DNA of 64,000 nucleotides from Puccinellia tenuiflora (GCA_012064385.1 QRDG01000814.1:496001-560000), one strand, 5' to 3'. Positions 23,005 through 34,675 are shown, counted from the stretch's first letter. Program-made: numbers and translations. Notes: generated from the letters alone by a model not told the origin.

Positions 23005-23478
23005 ATGTCGCTGATCCGCCGCAGCAACGTGTTCGACCCCTTCTCGCTCGACCTCTTCGACCCCTTCGACGGCTTCCCCTTCGGCTCCGGCAGCAGCAGC
23101 GGCGGCAGCCTCGTGCCACGCCCTTCCTCTGACACGACGGCCTTCGCCGGGGCGCGCATCGACTGGAAGGAGACCCCGGAGGCGCACGTGTTCAAGGCGG
23201 ACGTGCCGGGGTTGAAGAAGGAGGAGGTCAAGGTGGAGGTGGAGGACGGCAACATCCTGCAGATCAGCGGCGAGCGGAACAAGGAGCATGAGGAGAAGAA
23301 CGACACCTGGCACCGGGTGGAGCGCAGCAGCGGCAAGTTCCTGCGCAGGTTCCGTCTGCCGGACAACGCCAAGGCGGAGCAGGTGAAGGCGTCCATGGAG
23401 AACGGCGTGCTCACTGTCACCGTGCCCAAGGAGGAGGTCAAGAAGCCCGAGGTCAAGTCCATCCAGATCTCCGGCTAG
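23005..23478 (+). CDS. HSP17: Class I cytosolic small heat shock protein, copy 1 (157 aa)
   Basis: Intronless, as usual for class I small HSPs. The N-terminal arm SLIRRSNVFDPFSLDLFDPF is typical of the class. The alpha-crystallin domain spans about residues 50-142, with the ADVPGLKKEEVKVEVED strand block and the NGVLTVTVPK block. The C-terminal IQI motif (residues 153-155) docks into the alpha-crystallin groove during oligomer assembly. These ATP-independent chaperones hold unfolding proteins during heat stress for Hsp70 and ClpB/Hsp101 refolding. The start is the first ATG after the leader, and an AATAAA lies at 23552-23557. It differs from the second copy at S32, S35, P40, T45, H95 and L113. 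The long antisense ORF (23619-22690) is a GC-codon shadow. Confidence 0.97.
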   Translation: MSLIRRSNVFDPFSLDLFDPFDGFPFGSGSSSGGSLVPRPSSDTTAFAGARIDWKETPEAHVFKADVPGLKKEEVKVEVEDGNILQISGERNKEHEEKNDTWHRVERSSGKFLRRFRLPDNAKAEQVKASMENGVLTVTVPKEEVKKPEVKSIQISG

Positions 23479-23551
23479 GCATTTGGGTGATTGCTTCGCG
23501 TTGAGGTGGACTGCAGAACGAGTGGTGTGTTTTGCCCAGCCGTCGTGATGA

Positions 23552-23557
23552 AATAAA
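23552..23557 (+). terminator. Polyadenylation signal of HSP copy 1
   Basis: AATAAA, 74 bp after the stop codon. The second gene has CATAAA in the matching GACATAAAATC context. Confidence 0.5.
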
Positions 23558-24594
23558 ATCGAGTCCGTTATGTCCGACTGAGTTCGAGCGTGGTGTGTTA
23601 GGTGTAGTGCACTGTGCAAATGATCTGATGTGTGTGAGTCAGTGTTGAGTCTACCTGTGTTTTGAGTCCAGTTCTATGTTTCGTTGATCGTAGTCTGTAC
23701 TTGATCGGGAGCTGAGTAACTCTATACCTTTTCTCTAATTTGAATTACAATGCGTACCGTAGAATGTCGCGCATGAAGCAATGTCAATTCTGCATAAACG
23801 TATTAACTTTGGGGGAGGAAGTAAACAATGCCAATTCTGCATAAATAAACGTTTTAATTTTGGAGAGGAAGTAGTGTTCAAGCATTCAGAGGTACAGCTG
23901 GGGGTCTGCCGAAGCCAAATTTGATTGACCCATACTACGGCTGGTTTTGAGTTTGACTGTCGGAGCCTCGGAGCTGCCCACCGGAGGTACTTCCAGCGCT
24001 GCAAGGTCGACGTCAGTCGTCAGGTGAGAAGAGTTTGTCTCTGTGTGTCCAACCATAAACCAAAGTCGAAAGGTCGTACAGATGCGGTGCAGAGAGACGC
24101 ACGCCGGCGTGCAGCAGGACGAGCATCTCGCGCCATGAAGGCCCAAGTGCGTTCGTGCCATCGCCGCCCGATGCCAGCACCGCGCCACCGCGCGCAGCTG
24201 CCCCATCTTTGTCCCTTTCCCGTCCACGTCAAGAGCAGGTGTTTGGACTTTCGATTCCGATTATCTGCCATGTTCATCAGCGTATAGTCTGCTACTGCCC
24301 CCAGCCGCAAGCCGGCAAAGATGAGAGCAGCGCTTGACGGGCTGTTGCATGTTCGTGTTTGAGCAACTCTAGCACAGCCCGTAAGAGGGCAAACCTATGT
24401 TTTTCCGGCGACTAGTAATCGTGTACGTGCATTGCACGTATTGTCTAATAAACTGAAAATATTGGAAGCGTATTTTTTAGCACAAACATTTATGAGGCAC
24501 GAAATGTTAATGAACACAACTTGAATTGCTAAATTTAACTAATATAGGAGAACCACCAGAATCAACATTCACCCGACAAATTAACAAACTGCTA

Positions 24595-24715
24595 CTCCCT
24601 CCGTCCAAAAATAAGTGTCTCAAGTTGCCTAAAAATTGATGTATCTATACTTGAAACATGTCTAGATACATCCACTTTTTAGTAAACTTGAGACACTTAT
24701 TTTGGACGGAAGGAG
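24595..24715. mobile_element. Stowaway MITE inside the Helitron
   Basis: 121-bp palindrome, CTCCCTCCGTCCAAAAATAA to its complement TTATTTTGGACGGAAGGAG, flanked by TA. A different Stowaway family from the 160-bp copies. Confidence 0.9.
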
Positions 24716-24793
24716 TATGAGATAACAACAAAGCTGAATAGTAGGAGAACCGTGAACATGAAGCTATCAAGTTTAGAAATTATCCAAGAAGGT

Positions 24794-25253
24794 TTATGAT
24801 ATCATGAAACTGTTGTTGGCTTCTACAACTATGGCTTCATGGTGTGAAACCGAATAAACTGCTTCGGCTATCAGTCTTGTCATCCTTTCCTGAACTTGAA
24901 GTTTGCACCCGTAGAAATGAACCAGAGCCTCAAAATGAGAGCGGTCAATGTCTCCACTGGCAAAGTAACCAATGTGCAATACTCCATAGAATGGCAGAAG
25001 GTGGTGCTCGCACTGAAGGTGGTGCTCGCACTGGGCAGAAAATGGCAGATGCAGCTCCGAACTGATTGCTTGATGATCGGTAGCATCTTCACCTGGTCTC
25101 TCATATACACTGGAACTGTTCAGTGTAAAACCATTCAATTTCACATGGAGATCACATGCTCTGAACCACATCAGCTATTGCAGATAAAGCTGAGGACTAC
25201 CTACAAGTTCTTTCCTGAGAGGGTTCGCCCCAAGGAATAAGAGCATTGAGCTA
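24794..25253 (-). pseudogene. GTP cyclohydrolase I fragment carried by the Helitron
   Basis: The minus-strand translation reads PLRKELVGSP, a stop, LMWFRACDLHVKLNGF, SVYERPGEDATDHQAISSEL, the CEHHLLPFYG motif, HIGYF, DRSHFEALVHFYGCKLQVQE, RLIAEAVYSVSHH and VVEAN. This is the C-terminal half of plant GTP cyclohydrolase I, the first enzyme of pterin and folate synthesis. It contains the zinc-binding Cys-His-His motif. Damage: an in-frame TAG (25177-25175) where tryptophan is usual, and an 18-bp tandem duplication (25000-25017 and 25018-25035) that repeats QCEHHL. The reading is lost after VVEAN and the N-terminal half is missing. It is nonfunctional as an enzyme. Confidence 0.9.
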
Positions 25254-25259
25254 ACAGTA

Positions 25260-28060
25260 AAAACCGTATTAGAGGGAGCTGAGAACAGTGATGGATCCAA
25301 AGCAATACATTATAGTACTTATGTAAGGCACAGAACAAATGGGCTGCTTAAATGAGTATGTTTGATCCCCCTTGTAACAAAAGCTTAGTTTAATGCCAGA
25401 TAGCATACACTCATAAAACACACATGCTGCTTTGTGGTTAATCTCAAGTTTCCATCTTTCATTCCTAAAATATATTTACTGTGTATTGAATCATTTGCTA
25501 ACTTCATATTAAAACAACCAATCTAAAAAATAGATCACATTAACCTCCTAATTAAGTCAGTTAAACAAGGTAGGTTTAAAATAAGACAGCTAACAAATAT
25601 CATATGACGCATAGAGGTAATTGCAGATGAAAAAACTAAATCCACGCAACAATATTTGCTGTTACAGACTCTATTTCCTTTAATTTGAGGATTTTGTTCA
25701 AACTCGAAGATAGATGGTATCACTGATAAAGAAGTTCTGCTAGATGACATGCCGTTTGTCTGACATTCTTTTTGTAGGTCCAGGAAAATTACTAAAAGAT
25801 ATATTACCTACAAAATCTAACATTAATCCTCTGTAGGATAGCAGAACTTGGTGAAATTTGTGAAACATGCAAGAACTGTTTAGTGATGATTTCATAAGTT
25901 GATACAACCTCATCTTACCTGTCCATCAAATAGTAGGGGTGGGTTTAATATCGATAGAATTTATCTATATACCCTCGGAATTGTGCAAAATAAAACCAAC
26001 AAAAAGACTCACCCCCAGATGATTTATGAGACAGAGAGAGTAGATTAACAGAAAATGTGAATGGATGTGGGGACAAAGATCTTTTTTCAGCATACAAGAT
26101 TCATCCACATATCCAGCACAGCAAGTGCAGAAAAAGGCCACATGTAAACTGTAGCCGGGTCGAGTAGAAACCATGCTGCACTTTGGTCTTTATATTGCTT
26201 CTGGATAGATGTCAATGTCATAAAAAATGTAAATCATTCGGAGTAGCACAGTAAGTTAATTAGAAGGATTGTACACAATTTAAACTCGAGGGGGATCAAA
26301 AACAAAGTTTCAGTGATGACGCCCATTTCAATCATATCGGGGAAACATTCATCAACTAAGCAAATAGTGAAGCATGCTATAGATATACGATGGCCTGAAC
26401 TACGCAATGCAACACATGTTTCACAATATTCAAAAAAAGAGAATTGTTGTTTGCTATAAGAAATCAGTACCTTGTGGTCTTCCTCAAAGAACCTGCTGCA
26501 ATAGAACGTTGTTGTCGCCCTCTGTAGACTGGACATCAGATTCAGCTTGGAAAACTCAGTCTTCAAACCTTAGCCACCAGTCCACCACAGGCCCGATGAC
26601 ACTACTTATAAAAGTGAAAGAAAATCCACTGAGAACCACTGATCCAAGTGTAGAAAAAGATATACTCAATTATTTTAACATTTTCACAATACCTGAAGTG
26701 TCGTCATATTCTGCAAGGTTAGTGCAGCTTTCAGAGCACTCGAGAATACGTGTATCGCTTAACTAATTTAAGGTGCTCTCTTCACGTACATATTTTCATG
26801 AAGGCATAACGGTTATACAAGTACTGTTCTGGCTGAAATTGCACTGCTCCCATTGGCTTCACAGACGTATTTTTGAGAAAGTTCTTTCCCATTTTCTCTC
26901 CTCTACATTTTTTATATATATTATGCTGCAGATTTGTTGATTATTCTTTACTTTAAAATGTCAGGCTCACTTAGCAGAGAGGACAACACATGTGAAATTT
27001 AGTCGTAACATGATTTGGGAAACCTTCTTATATTGTGGTAATCAATCAATCTGCTTTGTTTCTTCTATGGATTTATAGCATGAAGAATCAATATGAGAAA
27101 ATACATATAACTAAATCCCATGATTTCTTCCACAACTGAATTTGTACAAACTGCAATTCACATGTATAGGACATCATCAGACAATGTTATGCTCGATTAG
27201 AGTTTTAGTACCTAGTACATAGATCACGCCAAGGATCTGACAAATATAACTTGAGAAGGGCAGAAGGTGATCATGAAAAATCAGCGTGGTTGCTGAATCA
27301 GTTGGCATGTATAAACAATTTAATTTATACATGTGCTAGGAGAATCGATGCACCATCGTAATTACTGAAAGCAGCAATAATGCAGTAGGTATGAAATGGT
27401 GTGATGTGCTTAGTGAATCTTTCCTTACCGATTGGAGGGGCTCTACATTGTACATGTACTGCTACGACGACCTGGCAAGCAGACTCCAAAGGCTGAGTTC
27501 ATGAGCTCAAGATCCCCCTCGACGATCACGAAGATGACCTTGGTGGTCTGTAACAGCGAGCTGCGTTGCCGGCCGGCCGGGGCGGGACGAAGTCGGTGGG
27601 CTGTGTGACAGGAGGGAGAGGACGGCGTGCAAGATGCTGCGGCTCCGGCTTCCTCCTCGGCGATGGTTTCGTCTTCAGGGCGGCGGCGGCAGAGCGTGGC
27701 AAGCGGGCGGGGGCGACAACACGGGCCGGCGGGAGACGTAACAAGCACGATGGTGTGGCGGTGGCGTCACTGGAGAATAATCAGGAGACGGGTGATGGCT
27801 GGGAACCAGGTTGGCGGTGGGCGGGGGCGTGCGTCGGCGGTGGGCAGGGCGGGGGCGTGTGGCTGCGCAGGCGGTGGGCAGGGCGTGAAGCGGAGTCAGC
27901 GGTGGGCAGGGCAGGGGCGTGCGGCGGCGCAGGCGGTGGGCAGAGCTGGGGCGTGCGGCGGCGGCGCAGGTGATGTGCACAGCGGGGGACGACCGATGGC
28001 GGGGCGTGCGCGATGTGCTGGGCTGGAGTCGTGCGATGGTGTTTCGGCGGCCAGGTCGTG
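25260..28060. other. Helitron interior of unknown origin
   Basis: Mostly AT-rich with short ORFs. Minus-strand 26566-26234 and 27748-27443 contain exon-like stretches (for example KVIFVIVEGDLELMNSAFG) that I cannot assign. From about 27560 the sequence becomes GC-rich, with imperfect tandem units containing GCGGTGGGCAGGGC (27800-27975). Confidence 0.4.
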
Positions 28061-29417
28061 CAGCGCGGTTGTGAGTGGGCGTTCCAGATCGTGGGTTGAT
28101 CAATTAGCGATGGGCGTGGTCTGAATTGAGCGGGCGTGGGCGGCGTGGCTATTTTTTTTGAGCCTTAGCGTCATTTCGATGGGGTGCTCATCATTGCAGC
28201 AACGTGAGCCGTTGGATCAAGTTTATATGGTTGAGATGTGTTGGATCATACCCCCTCTCTCTTATATTAGTAAAGATATAAGGGTTGGGAAGCTTTTTTA
28301 GTCTCGAACAGAACCCGTAAATCTTGGTCGGCTCGTAAACATTTTACGGTGTCCATCAAAATAAATCTTTTTTTTGGGGGTTAGATGTGGGTTACGACTC
28401 GAGCTCCGCCGCCGTCTATTTCCCCCAAATCCCCACCACCACTCGCCGCCGGCGACCGAATCCCGCCCGTCCGGTACTGATCCGGCAGTGTAGAGCGCGG
28501 ATGTGGAGGTCCGGGTGCTAAATTGGTCGTGGGGGCGGGCAGGCCGTCGGGTCTGCGAGCCCGCGCGGCGGGAAAACCGCTCAGGAGCAGATGTGGCGCA
28601 TGGTCTCTGACACCGGCCGGAAGCGCGACGCTTGCAAGTACACCAATTGGGGGTACTCGCCGCCGCGCCGCCTTCCTCCGTCGCGAGGTCGAGGAGCTCC
28701 TCTGCCACGGCGAGCTCCTCCGTCGCACCGCAGAGGGAGAAAGAGGAGGAGCACCTCCAGTGAGCCGACGGACTTTGTCGACGGCGACACGTTTGACTCC
28801 ATCACGGCCATGGTGATGGAGTTCAGCGTGCGGGAGGCGGAGGACAACGCCAAGCGCCACCGGCGTGACGAGGACATCGACCGCATCTAGCTCTAGTAGG
28901 GGATCGAAGTAGCTCGCCGGCACGAGGAGAAGTGACGGGATTGGCTCCGCGAGATGGAGGAGCAGAAGCACGTCTTCGTCGACCGACGAGGACTGAGTGC
29001 CGCCGCCGCGTCGCCGCTGCACCCTGGGCTTCGGTGAGCAATTTTGGATGTAAGGTTTAGGGTTAGGAGGCGACAACAAGATTTAGGGTATGTAATCGTA
29101 TTGTATTGTCTCTTTTGGTGATGATCCGACGACGAACGCGACGAACTCTGATGTACTCCACCGTTTGCTCCCGCTTTTGTATAAATTCTTAAATTTGCAG
29201 TTATTTTTAATGTTTCTGTTCTATGCGACGTGCTTCGGCACACAAAAAATCGAACTGTAAACGACCTTTACGGGTTTAACATATACGGGGTATGTTAGAA
29301 TTGCTCTAAGAGCTGCTAAAAAAATTCTCGGCCCTTATAATAACCGCCAGGTACAGTTTCGAGTCCGAACGAGCCGTCCCGATCCCGAAAATGACCGACC
29401 CGAATGAAAGAACAAAC

Positions 29418-31819
29418 GATGTCCCGATATCGCCTAGAGGGGGGGGGGGGTGAATAGGCGATTAACACTTTTTCTATTTAGGGGCTTGATAATTGCGGAA
29501 TAAAACTAGGTGTTTAAATTAACAAGCCAACAACCTAAAATTCTAGGTTTACCTAAAGTGCACCAACAACTTATGCTAAACAAGGCAAGCAACAAGGTGA
29601 TAGCTAGATATAAACTTCAAGCACGAAGGCTATCACAATGTAAATTGTATAAGTAAAAGCTCGGGTATAGAGATAACCGAGGTACGCGGAGACGAGTATG
29701 TATTCCCGAGTTCCTCCTTGTTAAGGGAGTACGTCTCGTTGGAGGGGTGTGAGCTCGCCACAAAAGGCCTACTCAAGATGCCACAAAGGCCTCACCCTAT
29801 TCTCCAATGAACCGCACCCAAAGGTTTGGTTCACCTTACATTATCGGAATCCTTCGAGACGGAATCCGGAGCCTTTACACCACTAAGCTTGGGGCACGCA
29901 TACACAACCGAATTGGAGGCTCCCAAGAATTACAACAACACCGTCTAGGGTCCAATGACCCAAGAGTAACAAGCTCCCAACCTTCAATCCCACGAATCAC
30001 CGTGGGGAGCACAACCCGATGCACCTAATGCAAAAGGGGAAGATCACACCAAGTGGTCAAATCCTTCTCCCCAAAATCCAACCAAAGCAACTAATGCTAT
30101 GGAGGGATTTAGGAGGAAGAACGATGGAGAAACACCAAGAACTCCAAAATCTAGATCCAACGAGTTCCCCTCACTTAGAGGAGATTTTGTTTGGTGGAGT
30201 AGTGGATCTAGATCTCCTCTCTTGTTTCCCTAAATTTGGGCAAGAATCATCGGAGGGAAGTGGAGGAATCGAGCTCTAAAGTTTTGCAACAATGGTGGGG
30301 AGAGAGAAAACGAGCTCTGCAGGAAATTTGGGGAAGAAGCCCTTTTTATAGTGGCCCCAAAAATAGAGCCGTTGGGGCAAAAAAAAGGCAGCAGGTAACC
30401 CGGCCAGGGGCTGGCCGGCAGCCCGGCCAGGCCGGCCAGGAAACCTGCAGCGAACGAAGGAGTCAGCGAAGAACCAGGCACGCCGGCCTGGAAACGGCCT
30501 TGGGCCGGCCTGGGCACCCGGGTGGGCCGGGCATGTGGCCAAACCGGCCGGCCTGCCCCCGGCCTGGGCCGGTCGGGCAAAGCGTGCGGGCCGGGAGGCC
30601 ACCCGAGGCTTCCGGCCTCGATCCGGCCAGGGCCCGGCCAGGCCGGCCGGCCAGTTTTTTTTTCTTTTCTTTTTTTTTAAAAACTGTCTAATAAAAGTTT
30701 GACGGTATAAATGCAATAACTTTCGCCCACGAACTCCGTTTTCGATAATCTTGGACTCGTTGGAATCGTCATAACGAGCACTACAAGAATATGCAGAGAA
30801 ACATCATAGTCCAAGAATATATTATAAAAATAAATGGGGAAAGGTAAAAACTCCCATTTGCAAATCGGAAATGCAATAACTTTCACCCACGAACTCCGTT
30901 TTCGATAATCTTGGACTCGTTGGAATCGTCACAACGAGCACAACACAATTATGCAGAGAAACATCATAGTCCAAGAAAATATTATAAAATCAAATGGGGA
31001 TAGTTAAAAACTCTTTTTCGCAAATCGGAAAAGCCGTATCTTTTGCAAATGAAGTCCAAATGACGTGAAACCAATTTTGTTGGAAAGAGGACGACAAAAG
31101 AAACCCTTTAAAATGTCAAACAAGCAATGGAGATTTTGCAAAGAAATGGAAGAGATAAAGCTTCCGCACGGATGAACCGGCAAAATCTCCAATAACGAAA
31201 CCGCAATAGAAGACGCATATGAAAACCGTTTTCGGTGAACTTGGCTTTGTCATGACAAGCACGACAAGCACCAAGACCACACCACGATAAGAGACAAATA
31301 AGAACCAATAAATATGATAGCATGGATGCAAAGGTTTGTGCTCTCTACGATGATATGATCACGATATTCGGTCGAGAGCCCCTCTTGATAGTACGGTTAT
31401 CTATCCTATAACCCGGTCTCTCACTAAACAACATGAGACCGGTAAAATAGAAACCCTATCAAGATCATACCTTTGCCTTGTGCTTAAAACCACTTGAGGT
31501 CGATGAAGACGATCTTTATCTCCTCAAGACGCACCACCTTCCTCGATTGCGCTTCGCTTGGTGAAGATTCACATGTGGCTCCCCCATACACCAAGATGGG
31601 AGAAGCACCTCTTCGGCATATCTTCACTTGGCCTTTATCTTGATGACGAACACCTTGGCCTTGATCAACAAATGATCTTCTTCCCTTAACCTTGACTCCA
31701 ACAAATGGAGAACAAGCAAGCTAATGGACAACCTACAAATATAGCTCAATACAAATATTAGTCCATAGAGATTGTTATTAATTACCAAAACCATGCATGG
31801 GGGCAACCATGCACTTTCA
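29418..31819 (-). mobile_element. LTR-like element, probably a solo LTR, minus orientation
   Basis: The plus strand opens TGTCCCGATATCGCCTAGAG and closes CATGCACTTTCA. In the opposite sense it starts TGAAAGTGCATGG and ends in CA, as LTRs do. The interior has a GC-rich block of GGCCGGCC motifs (about 30390-30655) and tandem repeats (30704-31025), but no retroviral-type ORFs. No convincing 5-bp duplication was seen, so limits and class are tentative. Confidence 0.5.
30704..31025. repeat. Two tandem units of about 158 bp
   Basis: AATGCAATAACTTTC followed by CACGAACTCCGTTTTCGATA occurs near 30711 and again near 30869. Similarity continues through ATGCAGAGAAACATCATAGT to the end of each unit. Confidence 0.8.
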
Positions 31820-32297
31820 CCGGATCAGTTTTCTGGGAAGGTGGGATTGAACCCGAGTTCACCATATGTTCTGATTTCGCGACCATTTTTCTTGTTTCTA
31901 CAAAATAGCTCGTGAACCGAAAGTTTCAGCTTGCGCCCTCCCTTCTGTCATCGTCGAGTGCCGCCCTTTTCCTTCTAGTAGCTTCCCTATCGCCACATCT
32001 TTTCTTCCATGCTTAGGGTGGCCATTTCTGTCCCGTGCTTGGCCACCACCGCCTTTAGGAATATGTCACGGAGCTCGGTGCAAGGCCCGTTGCGATCGGA
32101 CGAGGAGGCTCCGGGTTTGATTGAGCTCGAATTCGTGCTCGTATCCACCGTGCCCGCCGGTGCTAGTGATTTGGAGCCACCGCGCCCGCCGGTGCTGGTG
32201 ATTAGGTAAAGGTAAACATTTGACGAATTCTATCCGTTTTAATTTGAAGAAACAAGCGATTTGTAGATTAACTTATGGAGTATTGAATTGTTAGATG
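31820..32297. other. No recognised gene
   Basis: Unassigned sequence between the LTR-like element and the Harbinger-like remnant. The ORF 32009-32209 has no domain. Confidence 0.4.
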
Positions 32298-32520
32298 GAT
32301 GAAGTTAGTCGTCGGAGTCGGATGGTTCCGACATAGAGGATTTGCTTTTCGACGAAGATATGGAGCACCTCATCTTGTTGCATCTCGTCCAAGAGCTAGA
32401 GGATGGAAATGAGAGAAAGCGTCGAGAATGAATGGTTAGTCGTCTTTGTATTCCGCGCAACTGAGCTCTCAACAACTCCCTGCTCATGAAAGATCACTTC
32501 GCATTTGTATGGGTTGTAGA
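32298..32520 (+). pseudogene. N-terminal remnant of a Harbinger-type (ALP1/HARBI1-like) protein
   Basis: The plus-strand frame contains SDGSDIEDLLFDEDMEHLIL, LVQELEDGNERKRRE, a stop, SRLCIPRN, a stop, then NNSLLMKDHFA. The acidic start, the ELED...KRRR run and the RLCIPRN...LLMKDYFA block are typical of the N-terminus of grass Harbinger-derived nuclease proteins. It has two in-frame stops and no DDE domain. Confidence 0.55.
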
Positions 32521-32529
32521 CTCTTATTT

Positions 32530-33464
32530 ATTCATTTGATATTATCTATATCTATGTGTGATTTGAAGCGTTCTTTCCATTTCGAACCATTCCTTATTGT
32601 TTTAATTATTCGGATTTGAACATTTCTTGTAATTTGGTTTTTATTTTTATTCTATGATGTTAAAACATTAATAAATTTGATTTATATTGTTGTATTATGA
32701 TAATGTTGTTCAAAATCATGAATTTGACTAATCATCAAAAACTGTTTTCATTACCGCACGGACTCTGGCGAAACAGACGCCCTAAATTTCTACCGCAAAT
32801 CCGTCGGAGCCCGCGCGGTACCGGAAACAAGTTTTCGGTGGTATCCGAAACGGATTTTTTGTGACATGTTTTTCCAGGATCTGCTATAGATACTTTAAAT
32901 GCTTTGACTTTGGAGCAGTAAAAAGTCATCTATACATATGTTTTGCCTTAGAGCATCTCATTCCTTTAAAAAAATTATCGATAGTTTCAGGTACCCTAAA
33001 AATAGTTAACTAGATTCCCTTATTGAAATAAATGTTCATGAGATTTGAAAATATGTTCACAGGTTTCACTCAAATATAATAATCACCATGGTTCGGAAAA
33101 ATGTTCGTAAGGTAAAAAAAGTTACATTCATTGATTTAATAAAATGTTAATGGGTTTCGAATGTTTTTTCACGGGATTCAAAATTTTCACGGTTCAAAAC
33201 ATATTTTTTATAAATAAATAGACTTTATAAAATTAAAATAATTTTGATAAAATATTTTATTAAAATATCCGTAAACCAGCATCTACTTAGTTTTAATGGA
33301 ATGTTTTTATAATTATTCGTTTCCATATAAATTTTGGCATTTTTTTAGAAGAATTTTTTTGGCATCTTTTTATGCAAATATTAAAGGCGGACCCAGCCTG
33401 TGGGCCGGCCCAAAGTGAGTGGTGCCATCTACTGCCGGCTTGGCCCCAAGCCGGCTCCAGATGC
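32530..33464. other. AT-rich spacer
   Basis: No coding signal. The stretch 33000-33370 is about 75% AT. Confidence 0.5.
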
Positions 33465-33553
33465 TGCCAGTGTTATCAAGGTTCTTCTCGACGGTACCGG
33501 TCCAACCCACGAGCAAATATCCGGTGACCTCGAGTCTGTACGAGAGACCGTGG

Positions 33554-33601
33554 GAATTCTCCAGAAGCGCATTCTCCTTGATCATCCTTCCTCTCTATAA
33601 A
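33554..33601 (+). promoter_or_regulatory. Heat-shock element and TATA box, HSP copy 2
   Basis: GAA-tt-CTC-ca-GAA at 33554-33566 fits the three-unit heat-shock element nGAAnnTTCnnGAAn with one mismatch. TATAAA at 33596-33601 lies 30 bp downstream. The spacing suits heat-shock-factor control of the gene. Confidence 0.65.
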
Positions 33602-33771
33602 TTGTCCTCGCTCCCGATCGACAGAAGCTCAAGAAAGCCTGAAGAAAGCAATCGATCAAAAAGCTCCCAGAAATCGCTCAACCTTCCCCTTCCAAGTTCC
33701 AACACCAGCCAGACAGACAAATCGTCACTTCCTTCGACCACCAGCTCGAGTCCCCACCAATCCGATCGACA

Positions 33772-34245
33772 ATGTCGCTGATCCGCCGCAGTAATGTGTT
33801 CGACCCATTCTCGCTCGACCTCTTCGACCCGTTCGACGGCTTCCCCTTCGGCTCCGGCAGCAGCAACGGCGGCAACCTCGTCCCGCGCGCCTCATCCGAC
33901 ACGGCGGCCTTCGCAGGGGCACGCATCGACTGGAAGGAGACCCCCGAGGCGCACGTGTTCAAGGCGGACGTACCGGGGCTGAAGAAGGAGGAGGTCAAGG
34001 TGGAGGTGGAGGACGGCAACATCCTGCAGATCAGCGGCGAGCGGAACAAGGAGCAGGAGGAAAAGAACGACACCTGGCACCGGGTGGAGCGCAGCAGCGG
34101 CAAGTTCATGCGCAGGTTCCGGCTCCCGGACAACGCCAAGGCGGAGCAGGTGAAGGCGTCCATGGAGAACGGCGTGCTGACAGTCACCGTGCCCAAGGAG
34201 GAGGTCAAGAAGCCCGAGGTCAAGTCCATCCAGATCTCTGGCTAG
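33772..34245 (+). CDS. HSP17: Class I cytosolic small heat shock protein, copy 2 (157 aa)
   Basis: Same architecture as copy 1: N-terminal FDPFSLDLFDPF arm, alpha-crystallin domain about 50-142, C-terminal IQI at 153-155. Substitutions relative to copy 1 are S32N, S35N, P40A, T45A, H95Q and L113M. Four fall in the flexible N-terminal arm, one in the charged loop and one in a beta strand. The frame is intact and its promoter has the better heat-shock element, so it is likely the more strongly heat-induced member of the pair. That is inference from promoter sequence only. Confidence 0.97.
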   Translation: MSLIRRSNVFDPFSLDLFDPFDGFPFGSGSSNGGNLVPRASSDTAAFAGARIDWKETPEAHVFKADVPGLKKEEVKVEVEDGNILQISGERNKEQEEKNDTWHRVERSSGKFMRRFRLPDNAKAEQVKASMENGVLTVTVPKEEVKKPEVKSIQISG

Positions 34246-34675
34246 ATGTCGAGTTCTGCCCAGTCGTCTCGAGGTGACATAAAATCGTGTCGAGGTCTGT
34301 CTGTTGTAGTGTGCAAATGGTCTGATGTCTGAGTCAGTGTTGAGTCTGCCTGTGTTTTGAGTCCAGTTCTATGTCTGTTGATCGGAGTGTGTAGTCTGTA
34401 CTCGATCGAGAGCTGAATAACTCTGTGCCTTATCTCTAATTTGAATGGCAATATGTAATAGTAGAATGTCCTAATTCTAACCCTCACGCATAGAATGTCA
34501 ATTCTGCATAAACGTTTCAATTTTGGGGAGGAAGCAGTGTGTAGTGTTTAAGCATTTCAGAGTTGCCGTAGGGGCAAACTCGCTGGTTGGAGTATTTGAC
34601 TGTCGCCTGTCCGAGGCTCGGAGCTTAGGTAGCTCCCGGATGCTGGCGGTAGCAGGTTGACGGCGAACGGAGGTA

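Larger units (their letters stand above)
22706..24345 (+). repeat. Heat-shock gene duplicon, copy 1
   Basis: Similarity to 33465-35055 starts upstream of the promoter (TGTTATCA followed by TTCTTCT in both) and covers the CDS and 3' flank. It extends at least to the TTTGGACT...TTCATCAGC segment near 24240-24280. Copies are in direct orientation with about 9 kb of transposons between them. Confidence 0.85.
24412..28276 (-). mobile_element. Non-autonomous Helitron
   Basis: On the minus strand the element begins TCTTTACTAATATAAGAG after an A (plus 28277 is T). It ends CTAG before a T (plus 24415-24412, then 24411). Just inside the 3' end is a perfect hairpin, TACGTGCA-A-TGCACGTA (24424-24440), nine bases before the CTAG. 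TC start, CTRR end, 3' hairpin and insertion between A and T without duplication are the Helitron hallmarks. No Rep/helicase frame is present. Its cargo includes a GTP cyclohydrolase I fragment and a GC-rich repeat block (about 27800-27975). Confidence 0.83.
24359..29308. mobile_element. Putative TIR element that hosted the Helitron
   Basis: The left end reads GAGCAACTCTAGCACAGCCC. The reverse complement of the right end reads GAGCAATTCTAACATACCCC. CCCGTAAA-type motifs also lie inside both ends. Removing the Helitron (24412-28276) leaves about 1.1 kb. Its plus-strand frame 28591-28890 ends in FSVREAEDNAKRHRRDEDID and further fragments follow (ARRHEEK, WLREMEEQKHVFVD), a motif recurrent in Triticeae repeats. 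No clean target-site duplication was found, so the outer limits are approximate. Confidence 0.45.

Noticed and set aside
22690..23619. 309-codon minus-strand ORF over the first heat-shock gene
   Set aside because: Antisense shadow of a GC-rich CDS. The real gene on the plus strand has all family motifs, and the same antisense frame in copy 2 is broken differently.
27627..28124. 165-codon plus-strand ORF in the Helitron
   Set aside because: GC-rich imperfect tandem repeats, open in several frames, no domain.
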